Of a stretch of DNA of 28,753 bases, positions 1 through 9,875 are shown one piece after another. Each line of letters begins with the position of its first letter. Position 1 is the first letter of the stretch. Below the pieces are notes generated by a model. The model was not told where the DNA came from. It worked only from the letters and a program-made list of their open reading frames with translations, and did not search any database. Origin of the DNA: Paramacrobiotus richtersi (taxonomy: Eukaryota > Tardigrada > Eutardigrada > Parachela > Macrobiotidae); contig JAQGAU010000412.1 of assembly GCA_034698045.1 (NCBI GenBank), forward strand, positions 1 through 28,753, read 5' to 3'. The position numbers and the translations under genes were made by a program.

Positions 1-92
1 ATCGAAATACAACTTGTTGAAAGACACTCTGCGTTCAAATCTGTCCCATACGACAATTCGAAAATACTTGTACATCAGTTTTAACATGCCAG

Positions 93-217
93 TAGTTGGT
101 GAGTTCGACGTGCGATCAGCAGTGCGCTTGTGGATTACAGAAAAGGATCGCCGCCCGCGAGAAACAGCTCCTTCCGGCGATCAAGACTACTACAACGGCG
201 TCTTTAAGAAACTGTGA
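93..217 (+). CDS. Possible last exon of an upstream plus-strand gene (weak)
   Basis: An open frame ending in TGA at 215-217 encodes a hydrophilic, charged peptide (…EFDVRSAVRLWITEK…YNGVFKKL). AG dinucleotides at 91-92 and 94-95 could serve as splice acceptors, so this may be the 3' end of a gene lying left of the window. I do not recognise the peptide. Against it, the upstream sequence has little polypyrimidine tract and no AATAAA follows within several hundred bases. It could equally be a chance open frame. Confidence 0.2.
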
Positions 218-1107
218 AGTCTGTTTTGTTGCATGAAGATCTAGCCAAACATTTGTGACTGCCACGCATAGTTGAATACAGGGTTGTGTTTAATAACGAT
301 AGCCGTCGGATTACGTCGCGTTAATTAGCGTTTTCGAAAGTGTCCATCATTGAATTCGCACTATTTTAGTCCCTGTAGGTAGCCACAAAAATCTTCAATC
401 GCAATTCTATGACGAGCAGCCTCCCCAACCGTGATAAGCATAATCTCCCTGTTCATTATGTATTGTTGAAAGCATCATGGAGCGTTAAAAACCGAGAACT
501 GTAATGCCATGAAAATGGTCTCTTTAACATGTGCGTCTAGGGGCAAATTTGCTTCCGGTCCAGGATCTCTAGTCAACCGCCCGGGTGCGGTACGAACGCA
601 TGAGGTCTATTCACCAGAATATAGATATTTAACCTTTATTGCTGTTTGCTCTTTTCACTACCGGATTTATGAGCCAAAAAACAAAATCCCGTGGGGAAAA
701 AATAAAAAAGGCCACATACATTGATCTTTTCACGGCATTAACATAACAACAAGGTACCATCACCGCTTGCTCCCCAGAATTCAAACTGAACATTGACATT
801 TTTTTTGGTATTTTATAATGAAGGATGAATGCAATAAGTGATATACGCCATTATAATTATATAAGAATTAATTATGTAAAACAAATGGGTAAACACGTTC
901 GAGCGATGGTTGTTGGGGGGCAAGGGTTATTAGGATGGAAATTGGCAAGTCTCCGTAGAAAACGCCGAATTTTAGGTAATCAGCTGCAAGTTTGCAGTAG
1001 GTGTAAGTCCAGTGTAACCGACAGCATGCAGCACGGCACAAGCGATGGTCAAGACTGCAAAGCGAATTCCAAGCATCTAATTCTATCCTTTCCGAAATCG
1101 ATTGGTC
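218..1107. other. Unassigned, no gene seen
   Basis: AT-rich sequence with short open frames only, including one of about 70 codons at 509-724 and the start of another at 825. None shows a recognisable domain, codon bias or flanking splice signals. An AATAAA-like A-rich patch lies near 698-706 but cannot be tied to a gene. Confidence 0.5.
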
Positions 1108-1290
1108 AGGTGAACTATTATTATTATTATTATAGCACTGCAGTAGCCAAAGCCTAAGTAAAGGCACTTACAACAGGACAATTAAGTCCTGATGACTGGC
1201 TGTTTAAAAATTTTCGATTTTTTTTTGGTTGATTTTCGAAATAGAAATTTAAATAAAAGTACTCACGGTGGGAACTAGAACTACCTTACG
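1108..1290 (-). repeat. Dispersed repeat, copy 1 (3' end-like, (TAA)n tail)
   Basis: Read on the minus strand, this stretch carries in order a GTGAGTACTTTTAT block, a CGAAAATCAACCA block, an AGTCCT/GTCCT-containing middle, the block TTTGGCTACTGCAGTGCT and then a (TAA)n microsatellite at about 1117-1136. The same blocks in the same order occur on the plus strand at about 13105-13315, so this is a dispersed interspersed repeat in two opposite orientations. The terminal (TAA)n tail is typical of the 3' ends of some non-LTR retrotransposons and their SINEs. No reverse transcriptase is visible. Boundaries are approximate. Confidence 0.75.
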
Positions 1291-1751
1291 GAAAAATAAT
1301 CAACATATCCAACTGCATGAAACACAGTAACAGGAAACAGAAAAAATGCGAATCTGAACTTTCTGTTGTTGGAAATTTCAGTCTTGGCGCTGTTCTTGTT
1401 CAAATGCAAGCAGTGCATTACATTTCATCTATAGCTAGTAGCTCCCATCAGCTTGGTCGGTGTCCAGAACCAACCGGTATCCTCTGCAGGATTACGGAAA
1501 TTATAACAGTATGCGTACTTTAACCCGCAGACTGTAACAGTTATATCACATTATGAAATTATGAACAGCGCGGAAAAGAGATTCGCAAGCGTGTTATATA
1601 CTGTACTATGCCTCTGATTATCAGTACACAATTAGCATCATTAGAGATATGGAGAAACATGAACAGAACAGCCGGTTTCTGTAGCGGTTTTGATTAATTG
1701 TAGTAAAACAACAACATCGGCGTGTCTACAAACCGAAAACTAAAGCACTTA
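1291..1751. other. Unassigned, downstream of the spermidine synthase homologue
   Basis: This covers the expected 3' UTR and downstream flank of the minus-strand gene ending at 1752. I see no AATAAA on the minus strand close to the stop and no supported coding exon. Confidence 0.4.
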
Positions 1752-4700
1752 TTAGATGGTGAATCTACGAGAGACATCGGTCGAAGACAAAATATCTTTT
1801 GCAAACTGCGGCAAAGCAAACGATGCCGTGTGCATTTCCGGATTGTAGTATCGCAGCTTCCATTCTTTGACGGTTTGATCTGATAAGATTCTTGTAGGAA
1901 CTTTAAACTGACGAATCTGTAAGTATGGTTACAATAGCCAGTTAACGACATAATCAAAATGCATAAAAAAGGCACCAGACTCACCGTTTCTTTTGAGCAA
2001 ATGATATTTCCTGTAACAGAAAGGTCATGGGTAATACAGAACAGCAAGTACACAGAACAATTTGCATTTACGTTATGAGTTAACTTGGAAGGAAACATGT
2101 TCATTTATGCTAGCCGTTAACTAGAAGCATACATACTGACCAGCTTGTCCACACGTGAAAGACGGTGCCGCCAACGTATAATAGTCAACGGAAGCAAACA
2201 GGTTTTTCGCCCATGTCATGTTTTCTTTCAAAAGCATTGTAGGGGGTCGCAGCTCCACCCATATGCCCCAACCTGTGATCATTTCACTTCGTTTTCCCGT
2301 AAGTATAAGTCGCATATTAATTTCAAATGCACACCATGTCGGATATATACCTGTGCTCTGCATGGATGTTGCTCGAAACACCAATATGTACAAGGCCCAC
2401 CTCGGCCTCCGGCCTCGGTGGGCAGAACAGAGAGCTATATTTTGACGTCTAACTTTCCTTCCTGACATGTGAGAACCTCGTATTTGCCCCGCAGTTTTAC
2501 TTTCCTGCCACATTTGCGCAAATAATTCGTAGTGCAGATGGCGTTATCTAGTTTTCGCTTCTGACTAATTTAGATTGTACGATTTCTCGGTCAACTACTA
2601 GTACATAAAGGTTAACGTAAATGTATGGTGTGGCTAAAGTACGGCGATTATGAAGCGAGTTTTTTGGAAGCTTGGCGGCCATAGACATGACGGTTACTTC
2701 GGGCCAACACAATTCCCGTGGCTTTTTTATTAAAATTTGGAATGTGTTTAGGGGTACTTTCGAACTTTCATACGCATGTCTGATAGCTATCGTGAATTCA
2801 TATAGGTCTTATGAATATTGCGAATTTCTCATCCAGTTATTAAAGGACTTGCTTTCGATATTCTTTCCTAGGATTTTCATACAAACGCTACATATATTCT
2901 GTGCTGGTCCCGGATGCTGCACGGGGCGAGTACACCGCATAAAATTAAGGTGTGACTTATTTCCTGCATTCTTAACGAGAATTTTATACAAATGTGTGCA
3001 TATCTGTTCTAAAACCGAAAACAATGAGGGGCGAGCACTCCGCCTTAAATTCAGTAAACACGGAATATAGAACCAATCTTTTAGCTAATAAAGGGCGTAA
3101 TGCCTGCTGCTTGAAATTAGAACCGCACAAAGGTCACGTTTCAGCAATATTTAAACAAAAAAGTCGTTATTTTGCACATGTTTAGTGCTACAGCGAGAAA
3201 GTATGCATAGAGTATGCAGGAGAAGGACACTTCTCTTAGGAGAAAGTGGAGTTGTTAGAGTATATTTTTATTTGAGCGAGGTTCGAAAATCGAGTGCGCA
3301 GTAGGTACGTGGCAGAGATTTGTTACTCTGCCCAATTATAACATCACACTGCCACACGCTACTACTGTAATACGTACTACTGCAGATATAGCGCTGCCAT
3401 ACGCGGCGATCGCCGCTTCGTTTCAAAAAAGGTCAGTTTCAAAATGTTTTAGAATTTGACATTAAACTTTAGTCAGAAATCAATAAGCCTATATGTTGTA
3501 CCGCTCTTTTAGGCGTTTTTAGAGCGGCAGGGAGAAAATAGAGCCAGGTTTGGGAACGGAGGTCGCAAAAGGTAGCCGCTTACGTTGCATTCGAAAAGAA
3601 GTTGAAGAACTATGCGCAAAATGTACGCGCGGTGTTTAGTTTACTGTATGCGCAATACGTTGCGCAGTTTGTTAACAACGTTTACAGATAAACAAATTCA
3701 CCAAAAATTTCGTCATATATCGTTTCTTCGGAAGATTGCTATAGATATAGCGATTGTTGCCACATTATAGCTCATTTTTCACCATATTAGAATGCACTTC
3801 AAGGATTCTGCACTTCAACTTGCAGCTTCTCAAACATGTACAAAACTTATTTGGCTTCGGTATAATGCTGAAATGTAATATTGTATAATTTCTGTTCAGT
3901 TTTTCGGGGACTTGTTTTCTCTAATTTTAACGAGAAATTTCGCACAAAAAGTTGCCTTTGTGTACTAAACAGATTTTGTGCAGGGCGAGTCCTCCGTTCT
4001 ACAGTAGATCCGCGGTACACCCAATACCGATTGGCTGTGAACTGAAAGCACTAATGCTTACTCTTTTAGACGTTAACCTTGCAAAACATAGCGCTTGAAA
4101 AAACGGGTCAAGCATGTGCTTTTCATATTTTTAGCGAGAGTTTTGGAAAAAACATCGCATCCTTGTACTAAAGCGGGATTCTGTCGGGCGAGTATACCGA
4201 GCACTAGATTTGGTAAATTATATCGAAATTGACCTTTCGGCTATTAGAAGCAGTAATTCGTACTCAGTTTTACATTGGAGTCTCGCAAATTAAAACGCAG
4301 GGTTTCAAAATATGTGCGTGGCAGAAAATTGTCGCGTTGGAGTGCTTCACTCTGGCTGCAATATTTATGTATTACTGCATATTCCACGCTTTTATACGAG
4401 CCGATAGCTTTCCTCCCTTAAAGAAATGTTTGAGAATGTTTCAGAAATGAACAGAGAAAGTTAACGAAACTTCAATACGCCTATGCGTTGTGCTGTTCTT
4501 TTTGACGTTTTTATCGCGGCAGAAAGGAAATGTTCGTAAAGCTGTGAATGAGAATATCTGAAAACGAAAGGGAAGATTTAGAGGTCTACTGAACGCGGTT
4601 CGAAAATCGAACGCGCCGTGAGCTTGTACGTCACGTACTGTACGTGGCAGAAACTTGTCAATGCATACTGCCACACGCTTTGGCTGCAATATGCCAATAT

Positions 4701-6380
4701 GTACTGGCTGCAGATATAACGCGTCCAGACGCGGCGATTGCTATTTCGTTTAATAAAAAGACGGTTTAAAAAAGTTTTAGAATTCCACAGAAAACTTTAG
4801 AAAAAAATCAATAGGCCTATATGTTGTACCGCTCTTTTAGACGTTTTTTGAGCGGCTGGGAGAAAATGTACGTAGAGCAGGGAATGAGAACACCTCGGCC
4901 GATCGAAAGGGGAGATGTTAGAGTATAAGTTAGAATATATATGCACATACAGTACAAGTTCTGCTGGACCAAATACAACGAATACTTACTTTGAATGATC
5001 GCTATGCCATCGGTTTTTAGAGCATTTTTCACCACTTCATAATACGAATCGGCAAAAAATCCTTCCGTTTCCGCTGCAAAAATACCGTCAATCATGTACA
5101 AAAACGGAATGCTGCAAAAACGGTAGATACTGAGTAGAGTACATACGCAGTGGAATTTCGCGGTCGATTATGATGACATCGAATTCTTCGTTATGCTGCT
5201 GCATATACTCCTTCGCATCCATAGGATAATATTCATATTTGAGACTGTTGTGGTCAAAACCTTTCTCGGTAAAATGCACTTTAAGGAAGTCGATCATTTC
5301 TGTGTCTTCTTCGCAGTGTACAATCTTTTCCACGGACGGATGCTTCAAAATTTCGTTACCAAAACCCGAACCGTCCAGTCCACCCACGAGCAAAACTCTT
5401 TTCGGCTCTATAAAATCCGGCAAGTATCGCAAACAGTCTCTTGCCCTTTTGAACTTTATATTTTATCTTGCAGTTACATCAGCTGCGTTCAAGTACATAC
5501 TGTAGTTTGAAACGACAATATTATTACATCGAAACATTTTCAACAAACTGATATACCAAAACATAATCTCAGATTGGACATCCATTAACAGGCGCATAAG
5601 AGAGTCAATTGGTTTTACTTTGGTGCAAAAGCACAGCCTCTGTTTTAGTGGCCTTTGTCCAATAAATTGTTTTCTACGTATACAGCAGTTTTGTAACCAA
5701 ACCACCGTGCAGCTGAAGTGCTTCGCGGTCGATCTTATTGTTAACTGTACCTATTCTCGTTTCCTAAATTTCACGTTACTCACCTGGATGGCAGCACAAT
5801 GGAATGTGTGTACACATTTCGTAATAGGCAAACCCATCCTTTTCGGTGCCTTGGGTCATGCCGTCGAAAACGAGCACATTTCCGTGGGCGGTACTGCAAA
5901 ATACAGGACAACCTGATCATGGAAAAATTTTAGCGATCGACAAAATTTTATACTAACTATGTACAAACACTTATACAGTTACACTAACATGTTAAGACTG
6001 CGGTAGCATATATGTTGTAAAGGATCTAAATTCAAAACCGACACTTTCACTGAAGGAGACAATAAAAATAGTTTTCTTTTATTTCTGTTGTTTTCTTCAT
6101 TCAAATCAAAACTAGTATTTGCATCTTCACTGATTTTTGACAAAACATCCCGTGCACACGCTCTGTGTACTTACCTGCTTAACAAGAAAATTTCCTTGTG
6201 CAGCGTGACCCGATGACCAATGATTTTGTTAATTTCGAGACCCAGCGCCTGACCAGGCAGCAATTCATGATCTTGATCCGTGAACCACCGTCTGCCGTTG
6301 CTGGACGTGTGGAAGCTGTCAGGGATCGTGGTTGACGATTCAGAATTACGTCGAGGAATACTGCGGTCCACGAAGAACAT
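1752..6380 (-). CDS. Spermidine synthase-like aminopropyltransferase, 7 exons, 327 aa, altered active site
   Basis: Exons (high to low): 6380-6175, 5893-5784, 5407-5147, 5073-4990, 2272-2141, 2010-1985, 1916-1752. All phases match; the total is 984 nt and 327 aa (human SRM about 302). Spermidine synthase transfers aminopropyl from decarboxylated AdoMet to putrescine in the cytosol. Visible family blocks are [10 protein letters not shown] (41-50), [18 protein letters not shown] (73-90), [15 protein letters not shown] (106-120), HCEEDTEM (136-143), FDVIIID (181-187), [13 protein letters not shown] (203-215), CGQAGNIICSK (261-271), and a C-terminal block with [16 protein letters not shown]. Aligned by eye to human SRM from memory, D104, E124, D155 and D173 are kept as D117, E138, D169 and D187. 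GGGDGG is GGLDGS, D176 is I190, Q80 is Y93, Y241 is F259, and GECQW is replaced by SWGIW. The start is the first ATG after an in-frame stop; an upstream exon joined through the AG at 6382-6381 cannot be excluded. Intron 4 is 2.7 kb. The gene looks intact but may have changed substrate or lost activity. Confidence 0.9.
2395..2423. repeat. GC-rich hairpin in intron 4
   Basis: Seven-base perfect arms GCCCACC and GGTGGGC enclose an inner GGCC/GGCC pairing with a 3-base loop and two mismatches between. It lies about 120 bases from the 3' end of intron 4 of the spermidine synthase homologue, in otherwise AT-rich DNA. Confidence 0.5.
2860..4210. repeat. Degenerate repeats with a GGGCGAG core
   Basis: Four copies of a core of the form GGGCGAG-nnnn-CCG occur at 2924-2937, about 3028-3042, 3983-3996 and 4196-4209. 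At least three are preceded, some 40 to 60 bases upstream, by a related A/T-rich block of the type (A/T)ACGAGAATTT. The copies are irregularly spaced and well diverged, so this looks like decayed satellite or transposon-derived DNA. The whole array lies inside intron 4 of the spermidine synthase homologue. Confidence 0.55.
3225..4930. repeat. Tandem ~336-bp units (head with hairpin plus body)
   Basis: A head block containing (A)ATCAATA-GCCTATATGTTGTA followed by an inverted repeat (CCGCTCT…AGAGCGG) occurs at about 3478-3545 and 4807-4870, with a more decayed copy at about 4470-4540. The last two heads are about 336 bp apart. A body block occurs at about 3235-3460 and 4570-4800. It shares GGTTCGAAAATCGA, TACGTGGCAGA, ACTGCCACACGCT, CTGCAGATATA and a GCGGCGAT element. 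In the first body the latter is a perfect 14-base palindrome (3403-3416). All of this is in intron 4. Confidence 0.7.
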
Positions 6381-6884
6381 CTTTACTCGCTTGCACTTGA
6401 AAACTGTATCCAGTGCTGTGCTCACCACTTCCAAACCGAGGCAATAAATTTCACGCTTTTTACACAATTAAGGTATATTCGTGCAGATCGGTTGTTCACA
6501 GTGCGCTCCATAAACAGGCCAGAGGCACATTGCGTACAGATACCCTGCCCGCAGCATAGCATAAGACAACAACCCATAAATTATCGGGGGTCAATGTGAG
6601 AAAAACAATTTATTTCCGTACGCGTTCGTGGACCGTTTGCAGTATCTCATGTGATGTGCAGGTTATTGTATTATGCTCAGATTTAAGGCACGTACAACCC
6701 AAGGTAGGGAAACCGTATTTAATTCTTCCAAGACGAAATTTAACTTTGTGAGAGATCAGCATGTACATCAAAAGCAAAAAATCAAAGCAAAATATTAAAA
6801 TTATAAAACTTGAAATAAAAAAGTGAACGGATCTTGATATCGTATCAGTATTAAATTTTGAGCAGTTGAAATATTCTCACACCA
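6381..6884. other. Intergenic, between two minus-strand genes
   Basis: This would hold the promoter and 5' UTR of the spermidine synthase homologue and the 3' end of the next gene. A TTTATT at about 6609 reads as AATAAA on the minus strand and is a candidate polyadenylation signal for the upstream gene. No further coding signal is seen. Confidence 0.4.
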
Positions 6885-7384
6885 TTAACCAACAGCAACA
6901 TCCGCGCAGATCAGCTCATTGGGACTTCTCACGGAGCATTCCATTAGCAATTCTGTGGATGGGAAATGCAGACACCATCAAGAATCTACAAAAGAGGAAA
7001 GCATCAAATCGAATTGTATATAATACCACTCCATTGTAAAAGTTGCAGGCTAGATCCAGTATAACAGACGCATACGTACGATATATAGAGAGATGAAACT
7101 GACCGAAAAACATGTCTAAACGTTTACGAATCTTAGTACGAGTACATCTCATGCGCTGAGACCTGAGTGTGTCTTTAAATGTAGTTTTGCCATAATCGGA
7201 ACTGATAATAAGGGCAACACTCACACGTAATTCCCCTCTTCGTAAGCTAGAAGATTAAAAACCGCAGAACTACAGCTGACACCCTGTAAATTCGTCAAAA
7301 CTCTACAGCCATAGCTTTAGATCACTGATCCGGCGCAACCACTCTTCGAAACATTATAATCAATCTAAACAGAAATCAACGTAC

Positions 7385-9062
7385 CCGCACTACGTTCAGC
7401 ATCTTTCCGGAGTACGCTGTACTGTGGATTTCTGGATTTGATAATTTCAATACAAATCTGCCGCTTGAATTCCTCCAGGCTTGACTCATCGACTCGGCGC
7501 ATTTTTTCTTTGATGCGATCCACAGTGGTGACAGACAATTCGCTGCTTTCGTCGCCATCCAACGTTTCGGTCAGAATCGATCGAAACTTATTTTTGACTA
7601 CACCTCCATGAAGCAGTGACGATCCCATGGTCACTGCCCATTCCTTCAGCGCTGAATAACGAGCCGCCGCTGCTGTATCGCCACCAAAATGATCGGCCAT
7701 GGCTTCCTTTTGTGCTTGCGTGTACTGTGGTCCCACGCCGCTATCCACTTCTGCAGACACGGAATCCTCTCGTACCGAAGAGGAAATTACGGAATCTTGT
7801 TGCTGGGAGAATCCGGATGAAGTTCCCTCTCCTGTATCCGCGTCCGATCTGTAATAATCACAGAAATGGCACAGCAGAAAGCCTTCATATCGATGCCAGT
7901 TCAAACAAGCGTTATCAGCAGGAAAAAAACTAAAACAATATCAAACAAAAAAAGAAAAGACAAGAAGTCTTGTAAAAAAGCCAAGTAAAAAGTCAAGCCA
8001 AATAGCTTGCGAATTCATCCGAGAATATTATAAAAAAAGCCAAAAATCGGAAAATATTGCAACAAAAAACTAAATCAAATTTCATAGAAAGGCTATTACA
8101 CGCTATCAAACAAAATCAACGCTGTATGTATCTTTAAAAGGCTGTAGTAAGAAACAACCTTGGCGGATTGTTTGTCTGCAGTCAGCACTGTGACGCGCAA
8201 ACACTGCTTTCCCGTACCGAAAGGATTCAGCATCTGTCGTCGAAGTCGTCGACGATCCGCTTTGGGCACTTTCAGTCTTCCGACCTAAGCCCTTCCGCTT
8301 CTGGCGTTTACCTGCAGCTCTACCTCTCGTCTTTTTCCCAGGAGATTTAACCTTCTTAACCGCTAAGACAGGGCTTCCTTTTAATTTAGTTTGCTTGGCA
8401 GCCAACACAGCCGCGAGTTTCAACGGAGGTTGCGATGTCGCCGATGATACCACTTTCGGGACCGTCACTGCATTACCCAAAGGATTACGCGTTGAGAGCA
8501 GTGAAACAGGTGAAACCACCGTCCACGACGAAGAATCCCCTCGGACCAACCGCAGGGAATGCTTCTGCGGTCCTTGCAGGTGCATGACAGGGAACGATGC
8601 CAAGGGGTTCGCAGCACCACCAAGAACCCTCTGTCTAATGGGTTTGTACACGGCGCGTGCGCTGGTCGGTAGGGCTCCCATGGTAAACAGTACGGGTCCA
8701 ACGGGGGCGCCTGAAAAGCCCGGAATTATGGTGTTTATAACGGGTGGAAGACTGCGAGGGAGAGATGAGTCACACGACAGTTGCACTGTTTTGAAGAGCT
8801 CGGCTGCTGTGTTGGCATCGTCTGTCCTTGGAGTCGGAGGGGATGGTTCGGCGCTTGGGAGCGGATCAACGACCGGTAACCGCTTTACAGCTCTTCTCCG
8901 TCTTTTTGCAGTGTCGGGAAGACGGTCTTGGGGAGGTACCAAACCAGCAGTGTCTGGCGTGGAGTTCTCACTTGCTTCGACTTCATTCTTTGCATTTGTT
9001 GTATCCACCGATGCTGCTTGTGCCGCCGCAGCAGCTTGACGACTCCGAGTGGTTGGAGGCAT
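7385..9062 (-). CDS. Unrecognised basic, low-complexity, probably nuclear protein (2 exons, 3' end uncertain)
   Basis: Exon 1 is 9062-8218 and exon 2 is 7848-7385. The donor CG|GTACGG and the acceptor after TTATTACAG agree in phase. The N-terminus (about 280 residues) starts MPPTTRSRQ and is rich in Ala, Pro, Ser and Thr. A very basic stretch at about residues 235-262 (KKVKSPGKKTRGRAAGKRQK and onward) looks like a nuclear localisation or DNA/RNA-binding segment. Exon 2 is acidic and Ser-rich first, then predicted helical and charged (YTQAQKEAMADHFGG, YSALKEWAVTMGSS, EEFKRQICIEIIKSR). I recognise no family. The end is unsettled. Either the frame runs to a stop at 7365, or the good donor G|GTACGT at 7384 joins a phase-compatible exon at about 6952-6885 ending in TAA, giving about 458 aa. 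Confidence 0.65.
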
Positions 9063-9875
9063 CCAGAAGTCGCGCAGGAATTCAGCAGAATAATAACTGA
9101 AAAATGTTAAATGCAGGTATAAAATAATAGCAGACTGCTGCCAAGAAAGGCTTGGAGTGCGATTCAGCTTTCATCACAGCAGCGACTGTTTACGTTTGTG
9201 ACGGTTTGTCGTTTTGCAGCGGAAGTTACTATAAGAACACCGCCCGCTGGTGGTGGCGCAGATCATTCGATGGGTCCAAAGAATGACCTTAGACCTAATC
9301 GTGCAAAGCAGTTCCCGCTCCTGAGAATTACGAACTGCACTTCAGCGTCGCCTAATGGCTTGTTTCATTCGTACTGAAGAGTTATTTTGGATCGTTTAAT
9401 AATAAACTTGTTTGCAACATTTTTTTTCAGGATTACCGGTTCGAGAAATTGTCTTGGTTCTTGTTTTGGCAAGAAAAGATAATAATTATTATTGTTCCAC
9501 TGCTTGAATATTATGCGGTACATTAAGTAACTTTTTTGTCAAGTTTTTCAACAATTGTATCGGGAAGTGCGGACCGAAGTTTCGGTTTCCTTTCGTTAGC
9601 AGCCAATCGACAGACGCAACAAACGGAACCAATAGAGAGAAAGATCTGCCAACAAAATCAGTCAGTGCACAATTTACTGAAATACAGATTTACAAACCAC
9701 AAATCCGAGCACCGGTAAAACATAATCCAACACGAGAAAAGATACATACTTCTGGCAACTTGAAAACGAAAGACAATGGTCAAGCTTTTACGCAGCATAA
9801 AGATGATAAAGTGACAATAGTATGCGTACCGTTATTAGAAACTAGAAAAACCACAAGGAACCATCTGCAATTGCA
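9063..9875. other. Intergenic, between unknown gene and giant coiled-coil gene
   Basis: This should contain the promoter of the minus-strand gene starting at 9062 and the 3' UTR of the giant gene ending at 9876. There is an A+T-rich stretch with a short TTATTATT run near 9484-9496. No coding exon or clear polyadenylation signal was identified. Confidence 0.4.

Noticed and set aside
825-1157. 110-codon open frame ending in a Tyr run
   Set aside because: The Tyr run is the translated (TAT)n microsatellite of the dispersed repeat, and no homology is visible upstream.
2395-2423. Resemblance of GCCCACCTCGGCCTCC to primate Alu, suggesting contamination
   Set aside because: Only this short segment agrees. 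The flanks do not continue as Alu, and the segment is explained as a GC-rich hairpin.
5408-5432. A longer exon 3 of the spermidine synthase homologue starting further upstream
   Set aside because: The acceptor TTTTATAG at 5408 gives the right phase and an ungapped match to the family ([12 protein letters not shown]). The earlier AG has no pyrimidine tract and would add about ten extra residues.
8395-9039. A 214-codon open frame on the plus strand
   Set aside because: It is antisense to the Ala/Ser/Pro-rich first exon of the minus-strand unknown gene. Its composition mirrors that exon, and it has no splice or domain support.
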